DNA of 35,866 nucleotides from DASWED01 sp036394995 (GTDB taxonomy: Bacteria; Actinomycetota; UBA4738; JACQTL01): positions 1 through 35,866 of the forward strand of contig DASWED010000015.1 in NCBI GenBank assembly GCA_036394995.1. Reading direction: 5' to 3'. The notes under the pieces are model-generated. The model was not told the origin of the DNA, did no database searches, and worked only from the letters and a program-made list of their open reading frames with translations. Shown in pieces: positions 13,716 to 23,073 of this stretch. The translations under genes and the position numbers were made by a program. Within the stretch, counting starts at the first letter, position 1, and every line of letters starts with the position of its first letter.

Positions 13716-16674
13716 ACTTGACCGTGCGGCCGATGTCGCGCCGCCACCACACGCCACGTCCCTCGGTCGAGATGTACAGGGCCCTGTCCGGAGCGATGCC
13801 GATGTCGGTGATGGGCAACCCCGCGGGGATCCCTTGCCCGACGTCGGTCCAGGCCGAGGTCGAGGACGACCACCGGAACACACCGGGGTTGCCGGGGCTC
13901 TGGGCGTTCCAGCCGAAGGCGTTGATCAGTGCCTTGTAGCCCGTCGCCGCGTACGCCTGTCCGAACAACGGGTCGTAGGCAAGGTCCACCACGTTCGGCC
14001 CGGAGTTCAGGCTGGTCGTGAGGGGGCCTCCCGTGATGTTGGCCCAGTGCGCCCCTCCGTCGGTGGTCCGGAAGACGGCCTTGTCGAACGCCGCGTACAG
14101 CGTGCTGGACTGGCCGTACTGGGCCGCGAAGCCCACCACGCGGCCCGGCGCCGGCGGGGAGGTCGGCGTGATGGTCGCCAACGAGGGAGACCCGAACGGA
14201 TTCGTGATCTTCACGATGGCGCCGGAAGTGAAGCCGACCAGCGCGACGGTGTCGGCCACGAAGGCGACGGTTCGGACCGGGTCGCCGCTGCGTTGCATGA
14301 GCTTGACGAATGAGTTCGGGGACCCCGAGACCTCCCTCCACACCTTGCCGTCGTTCGTGCCCACCAGCGTCGAGGTGGCCGCCGCCTGGGACACGGCGAT
14401 GGCGAAGATCTGGGCCCCCAGGTCCTGCACCACCGGGCAGCTGATCTCGGGGGCGTGCCCCTCCTCGGTGGCCAGGGCGGAGTAGTCGGGACCGGGCAGG
14501 TCGAACTGACACTCCCTGATCATCGTCGCGCTGCTGCCGTTCGTGGCCTTCACGTACCACCGGCTGGTCTTCGGCTCACCCGCCTCGGGCGGGGTGAAGC
14601 TCGGGCGGGGAGCCACCACCTCCAGGCCCGCCTCCCCCCCGCAGCACGTGAATCCCGCGGGACGCCCGACCATGGAGATCGCGCCGTTGTCCTGGGCGTT
14701 GCCTCCGACGAAGATCCTCCCGTAGACGTCGGCCAGCGACACGGTCAGGTGGTGGAACTCCGTGTCCGGGGGCCCGTCGATGAACTTGTCGTTGCTCGGG
14801 GACTGGTGCCAGGTGGATCCGCCGTCGGTGGTGAACCGCAGTCCGAAGTCGTTCGCCACGTAGGCCCTGCTGTCGCTCCAGAACATCACGTCGTGGTTGT
14901 CCGTGAGGGCCGGAGGGGCCGTCCACGTGGAGCCGCCGTCCTTCGTCACCTGGATCTCCACCGACCCCACGATGAAGTGCTTCGGATCGCTCGGGGAGAC
15001 CGCCACGCTGAGGGCGTACCCGCCCTGGGAGGTGCCGCAGTGGGTCCCCAGGTCGGTCCACGACGTGTCGACGAAGCCCGTGGAGGACACGTCGTTCTTC
15101 AGGATGTCGCAGTCGTAGTTGAGGACGATCTCAGAGGGCGACAGACCGATCTTGATCGGATGGCCGGCCAGGGCCCCGGTCAGCGGGGCCTTGATCCTCG
15201 TCCACAGGTTCGACCGGAACTCCCACACGCCGATGTCCTTGAACGCGGCGAACACCGGCTTCCCCGTGATGTTGAGGACCCGGACGTCGGTGCAGGCGTG
15301 CGTCCCCGTCTGCGGGCTGAACGAGCTCCAGGCGCTCCCGCCGGAGCTTCTGGCGAACAGGCCCCCCGGGGAACACGCGTACACCGTGCCCGCGCCGGGC
15401 GTGGCCAGGCCGTAGGCCCTCTGGGAATACACGTCCGACATCCCGGGGACCGCCTGGGTGGCGAACTGACTCCACGTGATCCCGGCGTTCGTGGTGACCC
15501 ACACGAATCCGTTGCGCGCCAGCGCGTACACAGTGTCCGGGTTGCCCGGGGCGGTGGCGAAGCTGACGATCCCCACCTGGCGCAGCCCTGCCCACATGGA
15601 CGACCACGTGTTCCCACCATCGACCGTCCTCCACACCCCCGCGTACTGCGAGCCCAGCAGGATGCGGGACGCGTTCCGCGGATCGACGGCCACGGCCCAG
15701 CTGTTGCCGCTGCGGCCCGTGGGACCGAGCTCCTCCCAGCCGCGCACCGGCTGGACCACGACGAAGTCGAAGGGCAGGCCCGAGCCGGGCGCCGTGGTCA
15801 GCCGTTCGGTGCTCACCTTCATCGATCCCGCGGAGTGGGCCGACAGCTTCACCCCGGCCACCGAGATCGAGGCGCCGATGGTGGATGTGTCGGACGTGAC
15901 CAGCACCGCGGCCGAGAGCGACACCCCGTTCACGATGAGGCTCGTGTTCGTGGTCCCCGACGGGATCGTCCCCCTTCCCGACAGGAACGGGGACGCGGAC
16001 CCGTTCACCACCATCGCGTTGAACCGGATGCCCCCGCTCGGGGCAGCGGTCCCGTTCGCCGTCCGGACGGCGAAGCTCCCGCCCGCCTTCTGGGCGACCT
16101 TGAGCGCCGGGACGGCGCCCACTCCACTCCCGGTGGTGTCGATCGTCAGCACGATGTTGCTGCTCGTGGTGGCCGTGCTGTCGGAGACCGTGGTGCCGAC
16201 GGACCCCGCGGGGATCGTCGCCTGGAACGCACGCATGTTGCCGATCGCGGTCGCGTTCAGGATGACGTACGTGAACGGGACGCCGACCGACGCGGTCGAG
16301 AGATCGGACGTGGTCACGAAGAACCGGCCCGCCACGTGGTTCGCCACCTTGATGCCCGGGAGGGACCAGTTGAGGCCCTGCATGGCACTGGTGTCGACGG
16401 ACACGAAGATGAGGGCGTTGGACAGGATGCGCCGGTCGTAGACCCACTGCCCGAAGCTCCCCCGGGGGATCGCGGCGGAGCCGTGGAGGTAGCTCGTCGG
16501 AAACTCGGCTGCGCGAACCGTGTCCGACCCCCGGGGCCCCGGCCGCGCCGCCGCGTCCGGCACGGCCGGTCCGATCCCCACCGTGGTGAACAGGAGCGCT
16601 GCCGTTGCCAGGGGGACGAGCACACGTCCCCGGCGGAGCGCGGGAAGATAGGAGCGGACGATCCACCTCATCAT
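13714..16674 (-). CDS. Large secreted BNR/sortilin-type beta-propeller protein with three N-terminal repeat modules
   Basis: ATG 16674 is preferred, with AAGGGAG five bases upstream; a GTG six bases earlier leaves no spacer. The 986-aa product starts with a signal peptide (LVPLATAALLFTTVGIGPAV). Residues of about 62-311 hold three related modules of about 80 residues, each with an IP-x-G start, a V-x-x-DT strand, a hydrophobic-KV strand and an F-x-V-x-T strand before a G-I/L-P/R-F segment. The rest is a propeller with BNR/VPS10-like blades: VWRTVDGGNTWSSMW, VWVTTNAGITWSQF, IQVTKDGGSTWTAP, LRFTTDGGSTWHQSP and VFRTTDGGAHWANI. Such propellers bind polymers or proteins outside the cell; some are glycosidases, but no catalytic Asp-box sialidase set is evident. 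It is followed by no coupled gene. Confidence 0.85.
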   Translation of the reverse strand: MMRWIVRSYLPALRRGRVLVPLATAALLFTTVGIGPAVPDAAARPGPRGSDTVRAAEFPTSYLHGSAAIPRGSFGQWVYDRRILSNALIFVSVDTSAMQGLNWSLPGIKVANHVAGRFFVTTSDLSTASVGVPFTYVILNATAIGNMRAFQATIPAGSVGTTVSDSTATTSSNIVLTIDTTGSGVGAVPALKVAQKAGGSFAVRTANGTAAPSGGIRFNAMVVNGSASPFLSGRGTIPSGTTNTSLIVNGVSLSAAVLVTSDTSTIGASISVAGVKLSAHSAGSMKVSTERLTTAPGSGLPFDFVVVQPVRGWEELGPTGRSGNSWAVAVDPRNASRILLGSQYAGVWRTVDGGNTWSSMWAGLRQVGIVSFATAPGNPDTVYALARNGFVWVTTNAGITWSQFATQAVPGMSDVYSQRAYGLATPGAGTVYACSPGGLFARSSGGSAWSSFSPQTGTHACTDVRVLNITGKPVFAAFKDIGVWEFRSNLWTRIKAPLTGALAGHPIKIGLSPSEIVLNYDCDILKNDVSSTGFVDTSWTDLGTHCGTSQGGYALSVAVSPSDPKHFIVGSVEIQVTKDGGSTWTAPPALTDNHDVMFWSDSRAYVANDFGLRFTTDGGSTWHQSPSNDKFIDGPPDTEFHHLTVSLADVYGRIFVGGNAQDNGAISMVGRPAGFTCCGGEAGLEVVAPRPSFTPPEAGEPKTSRWYVKATNGSSATMIRECQFDLPGPDYSALATEEGHAPEISCPVVQDLGAQIFAIAVSQAAATSTLVGTNDGKVWREVSGSPNSFVKLMQRSGDPVRTVAFVADTVALVGFTSGAIVKITNPFGSPSLATITPTSPPAPGRVVGFAAQYGQSSTLYAAFDKAVFRTTDGGAHWANITGGPLTTSLNSGPNVVDLAYDPLFGQAYAATGYKALINAFGWNAQSPGNPGVFRWSSSTSAWTDVGQGIPAGLPITDIGIAPDRALYISTEGRGVWWRRDIGRTVK

Positions 16675-16867
16675 GGTCACTCCCTTCGTGCTGCGGGGCG
16701 GGACTCGAGCTCCCCGATCCCGTCCGGGCCCACCGCTTTCCGGGGAGTTCGTCCAGGGGTGAGCTCGAACGTTTCACTCCGCCCTGAGATGGCGTCGTCT
16801 GGAACGTCTGCAGCGGTCGATGGGCGGACCGACGATCGAGCCCGCCCCTCGCCTGCCGCCACACTGC

Positions 16868-17362
16868 TCAACTCAGCTCGATCGTGAGGTACTGCCCGGA
16901 ATGACCGTTCAGCTTGCCGTTCTTCGCGAGGGCGGTGCCCTGCGCATCGCGGAACGATCCCGTGCCACCGACCACGGCGAACCTGGCGCCCCGTTCGAAG
17001 GCCGAGACCCTCGAAGACCCAGCGAGCATGATCCGGCCACCGGGGAGGATCAGCGTCCCATCCACCAGCCCGATCAGATCCCCCTTGGCCAGCAACCTGA
17101 CCACGAGGATGTCGTTGATCCCGGTCCCGACTCGCTCGCCGGTGTCGGGCGAGATGATCGGATACCGTTCGAGATCGAGGTCCCCCGCGCTGGGGCCGCC
17201 GCTCCGGTCGACATCCACGAACTTCTCGAACCCGACCTGTTCATCCGCGAACACCCGGATCCGTTGTCCTGTCGATCCGGCGGCCTGCGACAGCGTGGGC
17301 GTGATCACCGCCGCCGTCGCGAGGCCCGCCGCCGTGATCAGTCCCAGCAATCTGCCTCTCAT
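16868..17362 (-). CDS. Secreted barrel protein resembling allene oxide cyclase-like/dirigent folds
   Basis: ATG 17362 follows GGAAGGAGGAG and is preferred over an upstream in-frame start at 17383. The 164-aa product has a signal peptide (LLGLITAAGLATAAVITP) ending near SQAAG. The mature part contains ILPGGRIMLAGSSRV and FAVVGGTGSFRDAQGTA, which match the beta-barrel pattern of allene-oxide-cyclase-like and dirigent proteins, where a GGTG-x-F/Y-x-x-A-x-G turn is conserved. In bacteria these are small secreted proteins of unclear role, often annotated as hypothetical. It lies upstream of the BNR-propeller gene on the same strand, with a 193-base gap, so cotranscription is possible but not shown. 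Confidence 0.7.
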   Translation of the reverse strand: MRGRLLGLITAAGLATAAVITPTLSQAAGSTGQRIRVFADEQVGFEKFVDVDRSGGPSAGDLDLERYPIISPDTGERVGTGINDILVVRLLAKGDLIGLVDGTLILPGGRIMLAGSSRVSAFERGARFAVVGGTGSFRDAQGTALAKNGKLNGHSGQYLTIELS

Positions 17363-17718
17363 GACTCCTCCTTCCGCGAGCATGCCTTTGGCGCCACTGC
17401 GTCGGTGCCGCTCGCGGAGAAGGGTGTCAGGAAGGGGAGCGCGAAGGATCGGAAGGATTACCGATTCCCCGGTCGATTTCGCGTCCCACGGATACCTTCA
17501 TGTCCGGCTGTCCGACATGGCGGCCTGCCCCGATCTTGCCGAAAAGGAGCCGCGCCAGGCATGGGCAGCGTGTGCTTGTCGCGCTGCCGTTGGTAGCTCG
17601 AGAGCGCCCTTTCCGAGCTGCCCGTCTGGCAGCCCTTCGCTCGTCCGGTGGGCGTCGGCTCCGTGACCGAGAGGATGTCCCCCTCGATCGCGGTCGCGAC
17701 CCCGCCCGGGCGGTCGGG
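17363..17718. other. Gap between the barrel-protein gene and the sugar permease gene
   Basis: About 355 bases without a supported gene. It includes an imperfect palindrome at 17499-17519, with CATGTC and GACATG arms around nine bases, which could be an operator or chance. The region should hold the promoter of the barrel-protein gene and the 3' end of the sugar ABC operon transcript. Confidence 0.4.
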
Positions 17719-19029
17719 TCACTTGCCGGCGACGCGGCCGCGGTGTGCGAGGGCGTCGATCGTCACGGCGGCGAGGAGGACGACGGCCGTGACCATGTAC
17801 TTCGAGGCCGCGCTGAACCCCAGGAGCCCCATCCCGTTGTCGATCGCGGCGATCACGATCCCGCCCAGTACCCCGTGCAGCGCCTTCCCGCGGCCACCGA
17901 ACAGGCTCGTTCCTCCGATCACGGCGGCGGCCACCGCGTAGAGCACCAGCGTCCCGCCGTCGATGGAGGTGGAGATCGACCGCAGCCGTGAGGCGTACAC
18001 CACCCCCGCGATGCCGGCGGTGAGTCCCGTCAGCGCGAAGGCCAGCGTGCGGATCCCGGCGAGGTTCACGCCGGCGCGACGGGCCGCCTCGGCGTTGCCG
18101 CCGATCGCGTACATGTACCGGCCCACCCTCGTCCGGCCGAGCAGGAACGTCCACGCCGCGAGCACCCCGAAGACGAGCAGCACGACCCAGGGGACGCCGT
18201 GGATCGGCACGATCACGCCCCGATTCGTGTTGCAGAGCAGCACGATCGCGACGCCACCCACCAGGACCGCGCCGATCCTCAGGAGCGTCAAGCTGGGCGG
18301 TGGAGCGACCAGGCCGGCTCGGCGGCGCCTGGCATCCCGCCGCCAGTTCCACACGCCGAAGGCCCCGACGACGACCAGCATCACCACCCAGCCGGCGAGC
18401 GGCGACAGGTTGCCGCTGGCGATGTCGTTGATGACGCCGGTGTTGATGGGGATGGAGCCCCCGGCGCCGAGGGTCCTCAGCATCACGCCCTGCCAGAAGA
18501 GCAGGCCGGCCAGGGTGACCACGAACGACGGCAGCCCGATCCTCGTGATGATCGAGCCCTGCACGAACCCGATCGCGCCACAGGCCAAGAGCGCGACGGC
18601 GATCGCCGCCCACCACGGCCACCCGATCGCCGGCTTCGCCAGCTCGGCCATGATGACCGCGCCCAGGCCGGCGACGAAGCCGATGGACAGGTCGATCTCG
18701 CCGAGGACGAGCGCATAGACCTCGCCCATCGCCAGGAGGCTGAAGACAGCGGCCTGGACCAGGAGGTTCACCAGGTTCCCGGCGGTCAGGAAGTGCGAAT
18801 TGAGGGACTGGAACAGGATCGAGACCAGCAACAGCCCGGCCACCACGGGCAACACGCCGCTCTCGCCCGCCCGCATCCGGGCGAGCGAGGCCCGCACGTA
18901 CTCCCGCACGGATCCGGCGACCAGCTCCGGGGAGACGGCCAGTTCCGCCTCGCGGGCGGCCGCCTCCGTGAGCTCCTCCACAGGGGCGGCGTCGACGGGC
19001 GCCGGAGCCGGCTCTTCGACCTTGGCCAT
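17719..19029 (-). CDS. xylH: Sugar ABC transporter permease, XylH type
   Basis: The 436-aa product has a long charged, alanine-rich cytoplasmic N-terminus (about 55 residues) and then about ten membrane helices. Family signatures of the ribose/xylose permease group are clear: LVLGEIDLSIGFVAGLGAVI, the cytoplasmic coupling loop with RYMYAIGGNAEAARRAGVN, and VIGGTSLFGGRGKALHGVLG. The ATG at 19029 follows the ATPase stop by only three bases, so the two are cotranscribed. It forms the membrane channel of the importer. Xylose is the best guess from the binding-protein partner, but related operons carry fructose or other pentoses. No sugar kinase or isomerase is adjacent. Confidence 0.88.
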   Translation of the reverse strand: MAKVEEPAPAPVDAAPVEELTEAAAREAELAVSPELVAGSVREYVRASLARMRAGESGVLPVVAGLLLVSILFQSLNSHFLTAGNLVNLLVQAAVFSLLAMGEVYALVLGEIDLSIGFVAGLGAVIMAELAKPAIGWPWWAAIAVALLACGAIGFVQGSIITRIGLPSFVVTLAGLLFWQGVMLRTLGAGGSIPINTGVINDIASGNLSPLAGWVVMLVVVGAFGVWNWRRDARRRRAGLVAPPPSLTLLRIGAVLVGGVAIVLLCNTNRGVIVPIHGVPWVVLLVFGVLAAWTFLLGRTRVGRYMYAIGGNAEAARRAGVNLAGIRTLAFALTGLTAGIAGVVYASRLRSISTSIDGGTLVLYAVAAAVIGGTSLFGGRGKALHGVLGGIVIAAIDNGMGLLGFSAASKYMVTAVVLLAAVTIDALAHRGRVAGK

Positions 19030-19032
19030 CGA

Positions 19033-19878
19033 TCACGCCCCCCCGTCGGAGGGCTGCTGGGGGGGACGCGTCCGGGTCGACTGGCCCGTCGTCATGAGGT
19101 CGACCACGATCTGGCGGTCCAGCTCCGACACCGGACGGACGGCGACCATCCGGCCGAGGTGCAGGACGGCGATCTGGTCCGCCACCTCGAACACGTCGTT
19201 CATGTTGTGGGACACGATCAGTACCGCGTGTCCCCGGTCGGCCAGTCGCCGAACCAGACCGAGGACCATCGCCGTCTGGGCCACGCCGAGCGCCGCGGTC
19301 GGCTCGTCCATGATGACGAGCTTCGTATTCCACAGGACGGCCTTGGCGATCGCCACGGATTGGCGCTGGCCGCCCGACAGCGAAGCCACGGGCTGTCGGA
19401 TCGAGCGGACAGTGGTCACGGCCAGGCTGCTGAGGGTCTCGCGGGCCGCCGTCTCCATGCCCTCCTCGTCGAGGGTGCCGCCTCGGACCCGCTCGCGGCC
19501 GAGGAACATGTTCTGCACGATGTCGAGGTTGTCGCACAGCGCGAGGTCCTGGTAGACGGTCTCGATCCCGAGGGCGGCGGCGTCCCGCGGCGTGCGGATA
19601 TGGACGGGCCGGCCGGCCCAGGAGATCGTTCCGCCCTCCGGTGGGTGGATGCCGGCGATGCACTTGATCAGCACGGACTTGCCGGCGCCGTTGTCGCCGG
19701 CCAGGGCGGTCACCTTGCCCGCGGGCACGTCGAGGTCGACGCCGACCAGCGCCTGCACGGGACCGAAGTTCTTCGAGATCCCCCGAAGGCTCAGCAGCAG
19801 TTCACCGTTCGCCTGCGACCCGGGCGGCGTTCCGAGCGGTCCCGCGTCGACGCTGGCGCTCACGATCCCGTCAGCCAC
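19033..19878 (-). CDS. Sugar ABC transporter ATPase, single-domain (FrcA/XylG-like)
   Basis: The 281-aa product carries one nucleotide-binding domain, whereas XylG/RbsA ATPases carry two in about 500 residues; single-domain forms such as FrcA are known. Walker A is GDNGAGKSVLIK (valine where threonine is usual), the Q-loop is TVYQDLAL, the signature LSGGQRQS, Walker B LVIMDEPTAAL and the H-loop IVSHNM. The start is probably GTG 19878, though ribosome-binding spacing is poor and a GTG five codons in is an alternative. It powers sugar uptake with the permease, working as a homodimer. It is downstream of the binding-protein gene after an 83-base gap that contains a hairpin. Confidence 0.88.
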   Translation of the reverse strand: MADGIVSASVDAGPLGTPPGSQANGELLLSLRGISKNFGPVQALVGVDLDVPAGKVTALAGDNGAGKSVLIKCIAGIHPPEGGTISWAGRPVHIRTPRDAAALGIETVYQDLALCDNLDIVQNMFLGRERVRGGTLDEEGMETAARETLSSLAVTTVRSIRQPVASLSGGQRQSVAIAKAVLWNTKLVIMDEPTAALGVAQTAMVLGLVRRLADRGHAVLIVSHNMNDVFEVADQIAVLHLGRMVAVRPVSELDRQIVVDLMTTGQSTRTRPPQQPSDGGA

Positions 19879-19904
19879 CTCTCATCGACTCATCGCCCCC
19901 GGCG

Positions 19905-19945
19905 GCCGGGCCGCACCCCCCTGTTCGAGGGAGTGCCGGCCCGGC
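19905..19945 (-). promoter_or_regulatory. Intercistronic hairpin between binding-protein and ATPase genes
   Basis: GCCGGGCCG at 19905-19913 pairs with CGGCCCGGC at 19937-19945. After a one-base bulge, CAC/GTG and then CCC/GGG can extend the stem. It sits in the only sizeable gap of the operon. Such structures in ABC operons often protect the upstream binding-protein mRNA or reduce read-through, giving excess binding protein. The role here is inferred from position. Confidence 0.5.
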
Positions 19946-19961
19946 TTCCGCGGGGCTGGGC

Positions 19962-21176
19962 TCAGCTGATGCCTGCCTTCTCGCACGCGCTGGCGAGCGA
20001 CCCGGCGCACAGATCGGACACCTTCACTGCGCCGTCCTTCACCACCGTGTCCTCCATGTTGTCCGTGGTCACCCAGATCGGGACCGTGTACACGGACGCG
20101 ATGTCCTTGTTGAGGGTGGTGTCGGGCGTGGTCGCGTTCACCAGTTCCTTGGGAGGCGTCTGACCGGCCCTGAGGAACAGGGCCAGCGCGGCCGCGCCCT
20201 GGGCCTCCAGGTAGATCGGCTTGTAGACCGTCCCACACTGGTAGCCCTTCAGGATGTTCTGGAGGCCCGACGGCGAGGCGTCCTGACCGGTGGTCGGGAA
20301 CGTCTCCGCCGGGATCTTGTTCTTCTGCAGCACCGCGATGACGGCGTTCGCGTTGTCGTCGTTCGGCGTCACGACCGCGTTGATGTTCGGGTGGGCCGTG
20401 TACTGCTGCTCGAAGGTGGTCGCCGCGGTGGAGGGGTCCCACGTCCCCGCCGGCTCGCCGACCTTCGTGTACGAGCCGTCGGTGAAGTGCGGATCCAGCA
20501 CCCCGTTGTACCCCTGAGCGAACAGCTTCGCGTTGTTGTCGGTCGGATCCCCGTCCATCACCAGGATGTTCGGATCCGACACGTTCCACGCGTCGATGCA
20601 GTCGACCTCGCCCTGGCCGATCAGCTCGCCGACCTGCACGTTGTTGAAGCTCACGTAGAAGCGATCCGCGGGGCCTCCGGTGACGAGGCGGTCGTAGTCG
20701 ATCACCTTGACGCCCTTGGACTCCGCGTTGGACTCGATGGCCGCGCCGCTCCCCACGTCGAGGGGGTCGACCAGGAGCACGGAGGCGCCGGCGGTGATGT
20801 CGGCTTCGGCCTGCTGCTGCATGGTGCTGGCGCTGCCCTGGGCGTTGTCGATCTTGAACTGGTCGGAGGACAGCCCCGCCGTCTGGAACGCCTTGGTCAG
20901 GTACGGCGCGTCGTACGTGACGTACCGGGCCGACGTCGTGGTATCCGGGAGCAGCACGCCGATCATGCCCTTGCCCTGCTGCGCCAGGGACGTGAGCTGC
21001 TTCATCGCCGAGAAGTCGGCGGTAAAGGACTCCGCCGAGATCGAGATCGGTGCCGCCGAGGTCTCGGCCGGCGCCGTCGTCTCGTTGTTCTTCGACGTGC
21101 CGCCGCACGCAACGAGTCCCGCGGCGAACAGCACCGCTGCGGATAGAGCGCCGAGGCGCGAGGGGACCATTCTCAT
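19962..21176 (-). CDS. xylF: Sugar ABC transporter substrate-binding lipoprotein, XylF type
   Basis: ATG 21176 with GGGAG seven bases upstream is preferred to the start at 21206. The 404-aa product has a lipoprotein signal ending in LFAAGLVAC-GG. The mature part follows the periplasmic-binding-protein type I fold with xylose-binding features: MIGVLLPDTTTSARYVTYD, a KVIDYDRLVTGGPADRFYVS block, NILVMDGDPTDNNAKLFAQG, AVVTPNDDNANAVIAVL, TTGQDASPSGLQNILKG and CGTVYKPIYLEAQ. It captures sugar outside the membrane for the permease/ATPase pair that follows. It is the first gene of the operon; its promoter should be in the 200 bases before the divergent sigma-factor remnant. Confidence 0.88.
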   Translation of the reverse strand: MRMVPSRLGALSAAVLFAAGLVACGGTSKNNETTAPAETSAAPISISAESFTADFSAMKQLTSLAQQGKGMIGVLLPDTTTSARYVTYDAPYLTKAFQTAGLSSDQFKIDNAQGSASTMQQQAEADITAGASVLLVDPLDVGSGAAIESNAESKGVKVIDYDRLVTGGPADRFYVSFNNVQVGELIGQGEVDCIDAWNVSDPNILVMDGDPTDNNAKLFAQGYNGVLDPHFTDGSYTKVGEPAGTWDPSTAATTFEQQYTAHPNINAVVTPNDDNANAVIAVLQKNKIPAETFPTTGQDASPSGLQNILKGYQCGTVYKPIYLEAQGAAALALFLRAGQTPPKELVNATTPDTTLNKDIASVYTVPIWVTTDNMEDTVVKDGAVKVSDLCAGSLASACEKAGIS

Positions 21177-21378
21177 CAGCCATCTCCCATCCGCGGGCTC
21201 GCCCACACAACTGCCGGGTCGGAGGATAGCCCGGGTCGACCAAATGTGCTACACGCATGCAGGGGCGTTCCTGGCTACCGCTTCCGGGTTCTGTGTCCGC
21301 TCCACGACCCGCGTTCGTCACATCGGCCGGGTTTCGTTCGTCACTACGATGAGGGATCCGGCCGAGGGAACGTGACCG

Positions 21379-22126
21379 ATGGAAGAGCGCCACTGGCTGG
21401 CGGAGCGGTTCGAGGAGAACCGGAGCCATCTGAGAGCGGTGGCCTACCGGAGGCTCGGGTCGGTCGCCGAGGCCGAGGACGCCGTCCAGGAGGCCTGGAT
21501 ACGGCTGAACCGATCCGGCACGGACGGCGTCGAGAATCTGGGCGGATGGCTGACGACCGTCGTCGGTCGGGTGTGCCTGGACATGCTGCGCTCGAGGACG
21601 GCACGACGCGAGGAGCCCATCGGCGTGCACGTTCCCGAGCCGGTCGCGACCCGCGAGGGTCGACGAGATCGCTCCGATCGTGGGGCGCTCCTCGGATGCC
21701 GCACGGCAGCTGGCGAGCCGCGCGCGTCGCCGGGTGCAGGGCGCCGAGCCGGATCCCGACGTCGATCTGGCCCGCCAGCGGGAGGTCGTCGACGCCTTCC
21801 TCGCCGCGTCACGCGGCGGTGACTTCGACGCGCTCCTCGCGGTGCTCGACCCCGACGTCGTGCTCCGGTCCGACCGCGCGGCCGTGGCCATCGGCTCGCC
21901 GGAAGAGGTCCGCGGTGCGGCCGCCGTGGCCGAAACCTTCGCGGGGCGCGCCCGGGCCGCACGGCCGGCGCTCGTGGATGGCGCCGCTGGACTTGTGTGG
22001 GCTCAGGGCGGACGGCCGCGCGTCGTCTTCGGCTTCACGATCTCGGACGGCAAGATCGTCGCGATCGACATGGTCGCCGACCCCCAGCGCCTTCGCCGGC
22101 TCGACCTGGCGATCCTCGACGGCTGA
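21379..22126 (+). pseudogene. ECF41/SigJ-like sigma factor broken by an internal deletion
   Basis: The first frame (from ATG 21379) encodes a sound sigma-70 region 2 (AVAYRRLGSVAEAEDAVQEA, then NLGGWLTTVVGRVCLDMLRS). It runs into VHVPEPVATREG near 21658 and then reads nonsense. From about 21659 another frame resumes with VDEIAPIVGRSSDAARQLAS, the end of region 4, and continues into the SnoaL-like C-terminal domain typical of this family (DAFLAASRGGDFDALLAVLD ... ISDGKIVAIDMVAD). Roughly 45 codons between them, the linker and first part of region 4, are missing and the frame is changed. The protein cannot bind -35 DNA normally. In intact members the SnoaL-like domain modulates activity. An assembly error is possible but a 130-base loss is large for one. 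Confidence 0.85.
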
Positions 22127-22160
22127 CGAGCCTCCCCACCGGATCACGACGCAGGACGCG

Positions 22161-23024
22161 TCATGCGTTCGGCGAACGCGATACCTCCTTCGAGCTCGTC
22201 GAGGCGAAGCGCTTCTCGCCGGCCTCCACTCGGAAGGGGAGCCGGTTGCCGGGCATGGCCAGCGCGCAGACCGTGTACGGGGTGAAGACGCAGGGAGGGT
22301 TGTATGCGCGGTTGAAGTCCAGGACCACACGGCCCGACTCATCCGGTCCCTCCGCGTACAGATACCGACCGCCACCGTACGTCTCGTCCGCATTGGTGAG
22401 GTCCCCGAAGACGATGAACGGGTCGTGGGCGCCCAGCTCGTCGTAGGCCAGCAGACCGTGGGTCGCGCCCTCGTGCTCGAAGACCATCCGCCCGAGCACC
22501 GGGTAGGTCTGGCCCGGGCCCACCACCGTGGGGGCCAGCACCTCGGGCGGCGAGGAGTCCGGCTCCAGCCGTGCCTCGACGCGCCACCGGATGTCGACCG
22601 GATAGTGGTCCACCCGTGTGACCCGGAAACGCCGGGGCCGGTCCGGGTCCCACACCCGGATCGCCAGCTGGCCCTCACGATTGATCACGGTGAGCCGCAG
22701 TGGGCCGACCTGTACGGACGTGGGATCGCCCGCGAGGTCGTCGCGCAGGTCGACCACGGTCGCCGCCTCGCCGTTCCTTCCGGGTCCTGCCTCCGACGCC
22801 AGGAGCAGGGTGGCGCGCCCCTCGCGCACCACCACGGAACCCGCGTGCGGCGGCCCCTCCGGCAGCACGACGTCGCACGAGGCATCGGAGCCGACGCTGT
22901 TCGAGCCGTCGCGGAGCCACACCAGCCCGGCCAGGGCCAGCCAGCCGTCGGAGCGGTGCAGAGCTGCCATCCGGTGCTCGCGCCACCGCTCGGTCGCCGC
23001 CCGATGCGACTCCGGATCCACCAC
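22161..23024 (-). CDS. DUF1684-family protein
   Basis: The 287-aa product begins with two GTG codons. It has the DUF1684 pattern: ERWREHRMAALHRSDGWLAL at the N-terminus, GLVWLRDGSNSVGSD, VRVWDPDRPRRFR-like middle strands, DLTNADETYGGGRYLYA, and a C-terminal VVLDFNRAYNPPCVFTPYTV block with CALAMPGNRLPFRVEAGEK. No signal peptide or membrane segment is present, so it is cytoplasmic. The family is widespread in actinobacteria and has no established activity. It is convergent with the sigma-factor remnant and separated from the LLM oxidoreductase by about 50 bases on the same strand, so the two may form one transcript. Confidence 0.85.
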   Translation of the reverse strand: MVDPESHRAATERWREHRMAALHRSDGWLALAGLVWLRDGSNSVGSDASCDVVLPEGPPHAGSVVVREGRATLLLASEAGPGRNGEAATVVDLRDDLAGDPTSVQVGPLRLTVINREGQLAIRVWDPDRPRRFRVTRVDHYPVDIRWRVEARLEPDSSPPEVLAPTVVGPGQTYPVLGRMVFEHEGATHGLLAYDELGAHDPFIVFGDLTNADETYGGGRYLYAEGPDESGRVVLDFNRAYNPPCVFTPYTVCALAMPGNRLPFRVEAGEKRFASTSSKEVSRSPNA

Positions 23025-23073
23025 CGAACGATACCGTCGGGGCCTGTCGGACTCCGCGTCCGCCCGCCCCCGG

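Noticed and set aside
14455..16887. 810-codon plus-strand open frame
   Set aside because: Antisense to the BNR-propeller gene; no domain.
17719..21176. Complete xylose-use operon
   Set aside because: Only transport genes are present; no xylose isomerase, xylulokinase or sugar regulator lies in the window.
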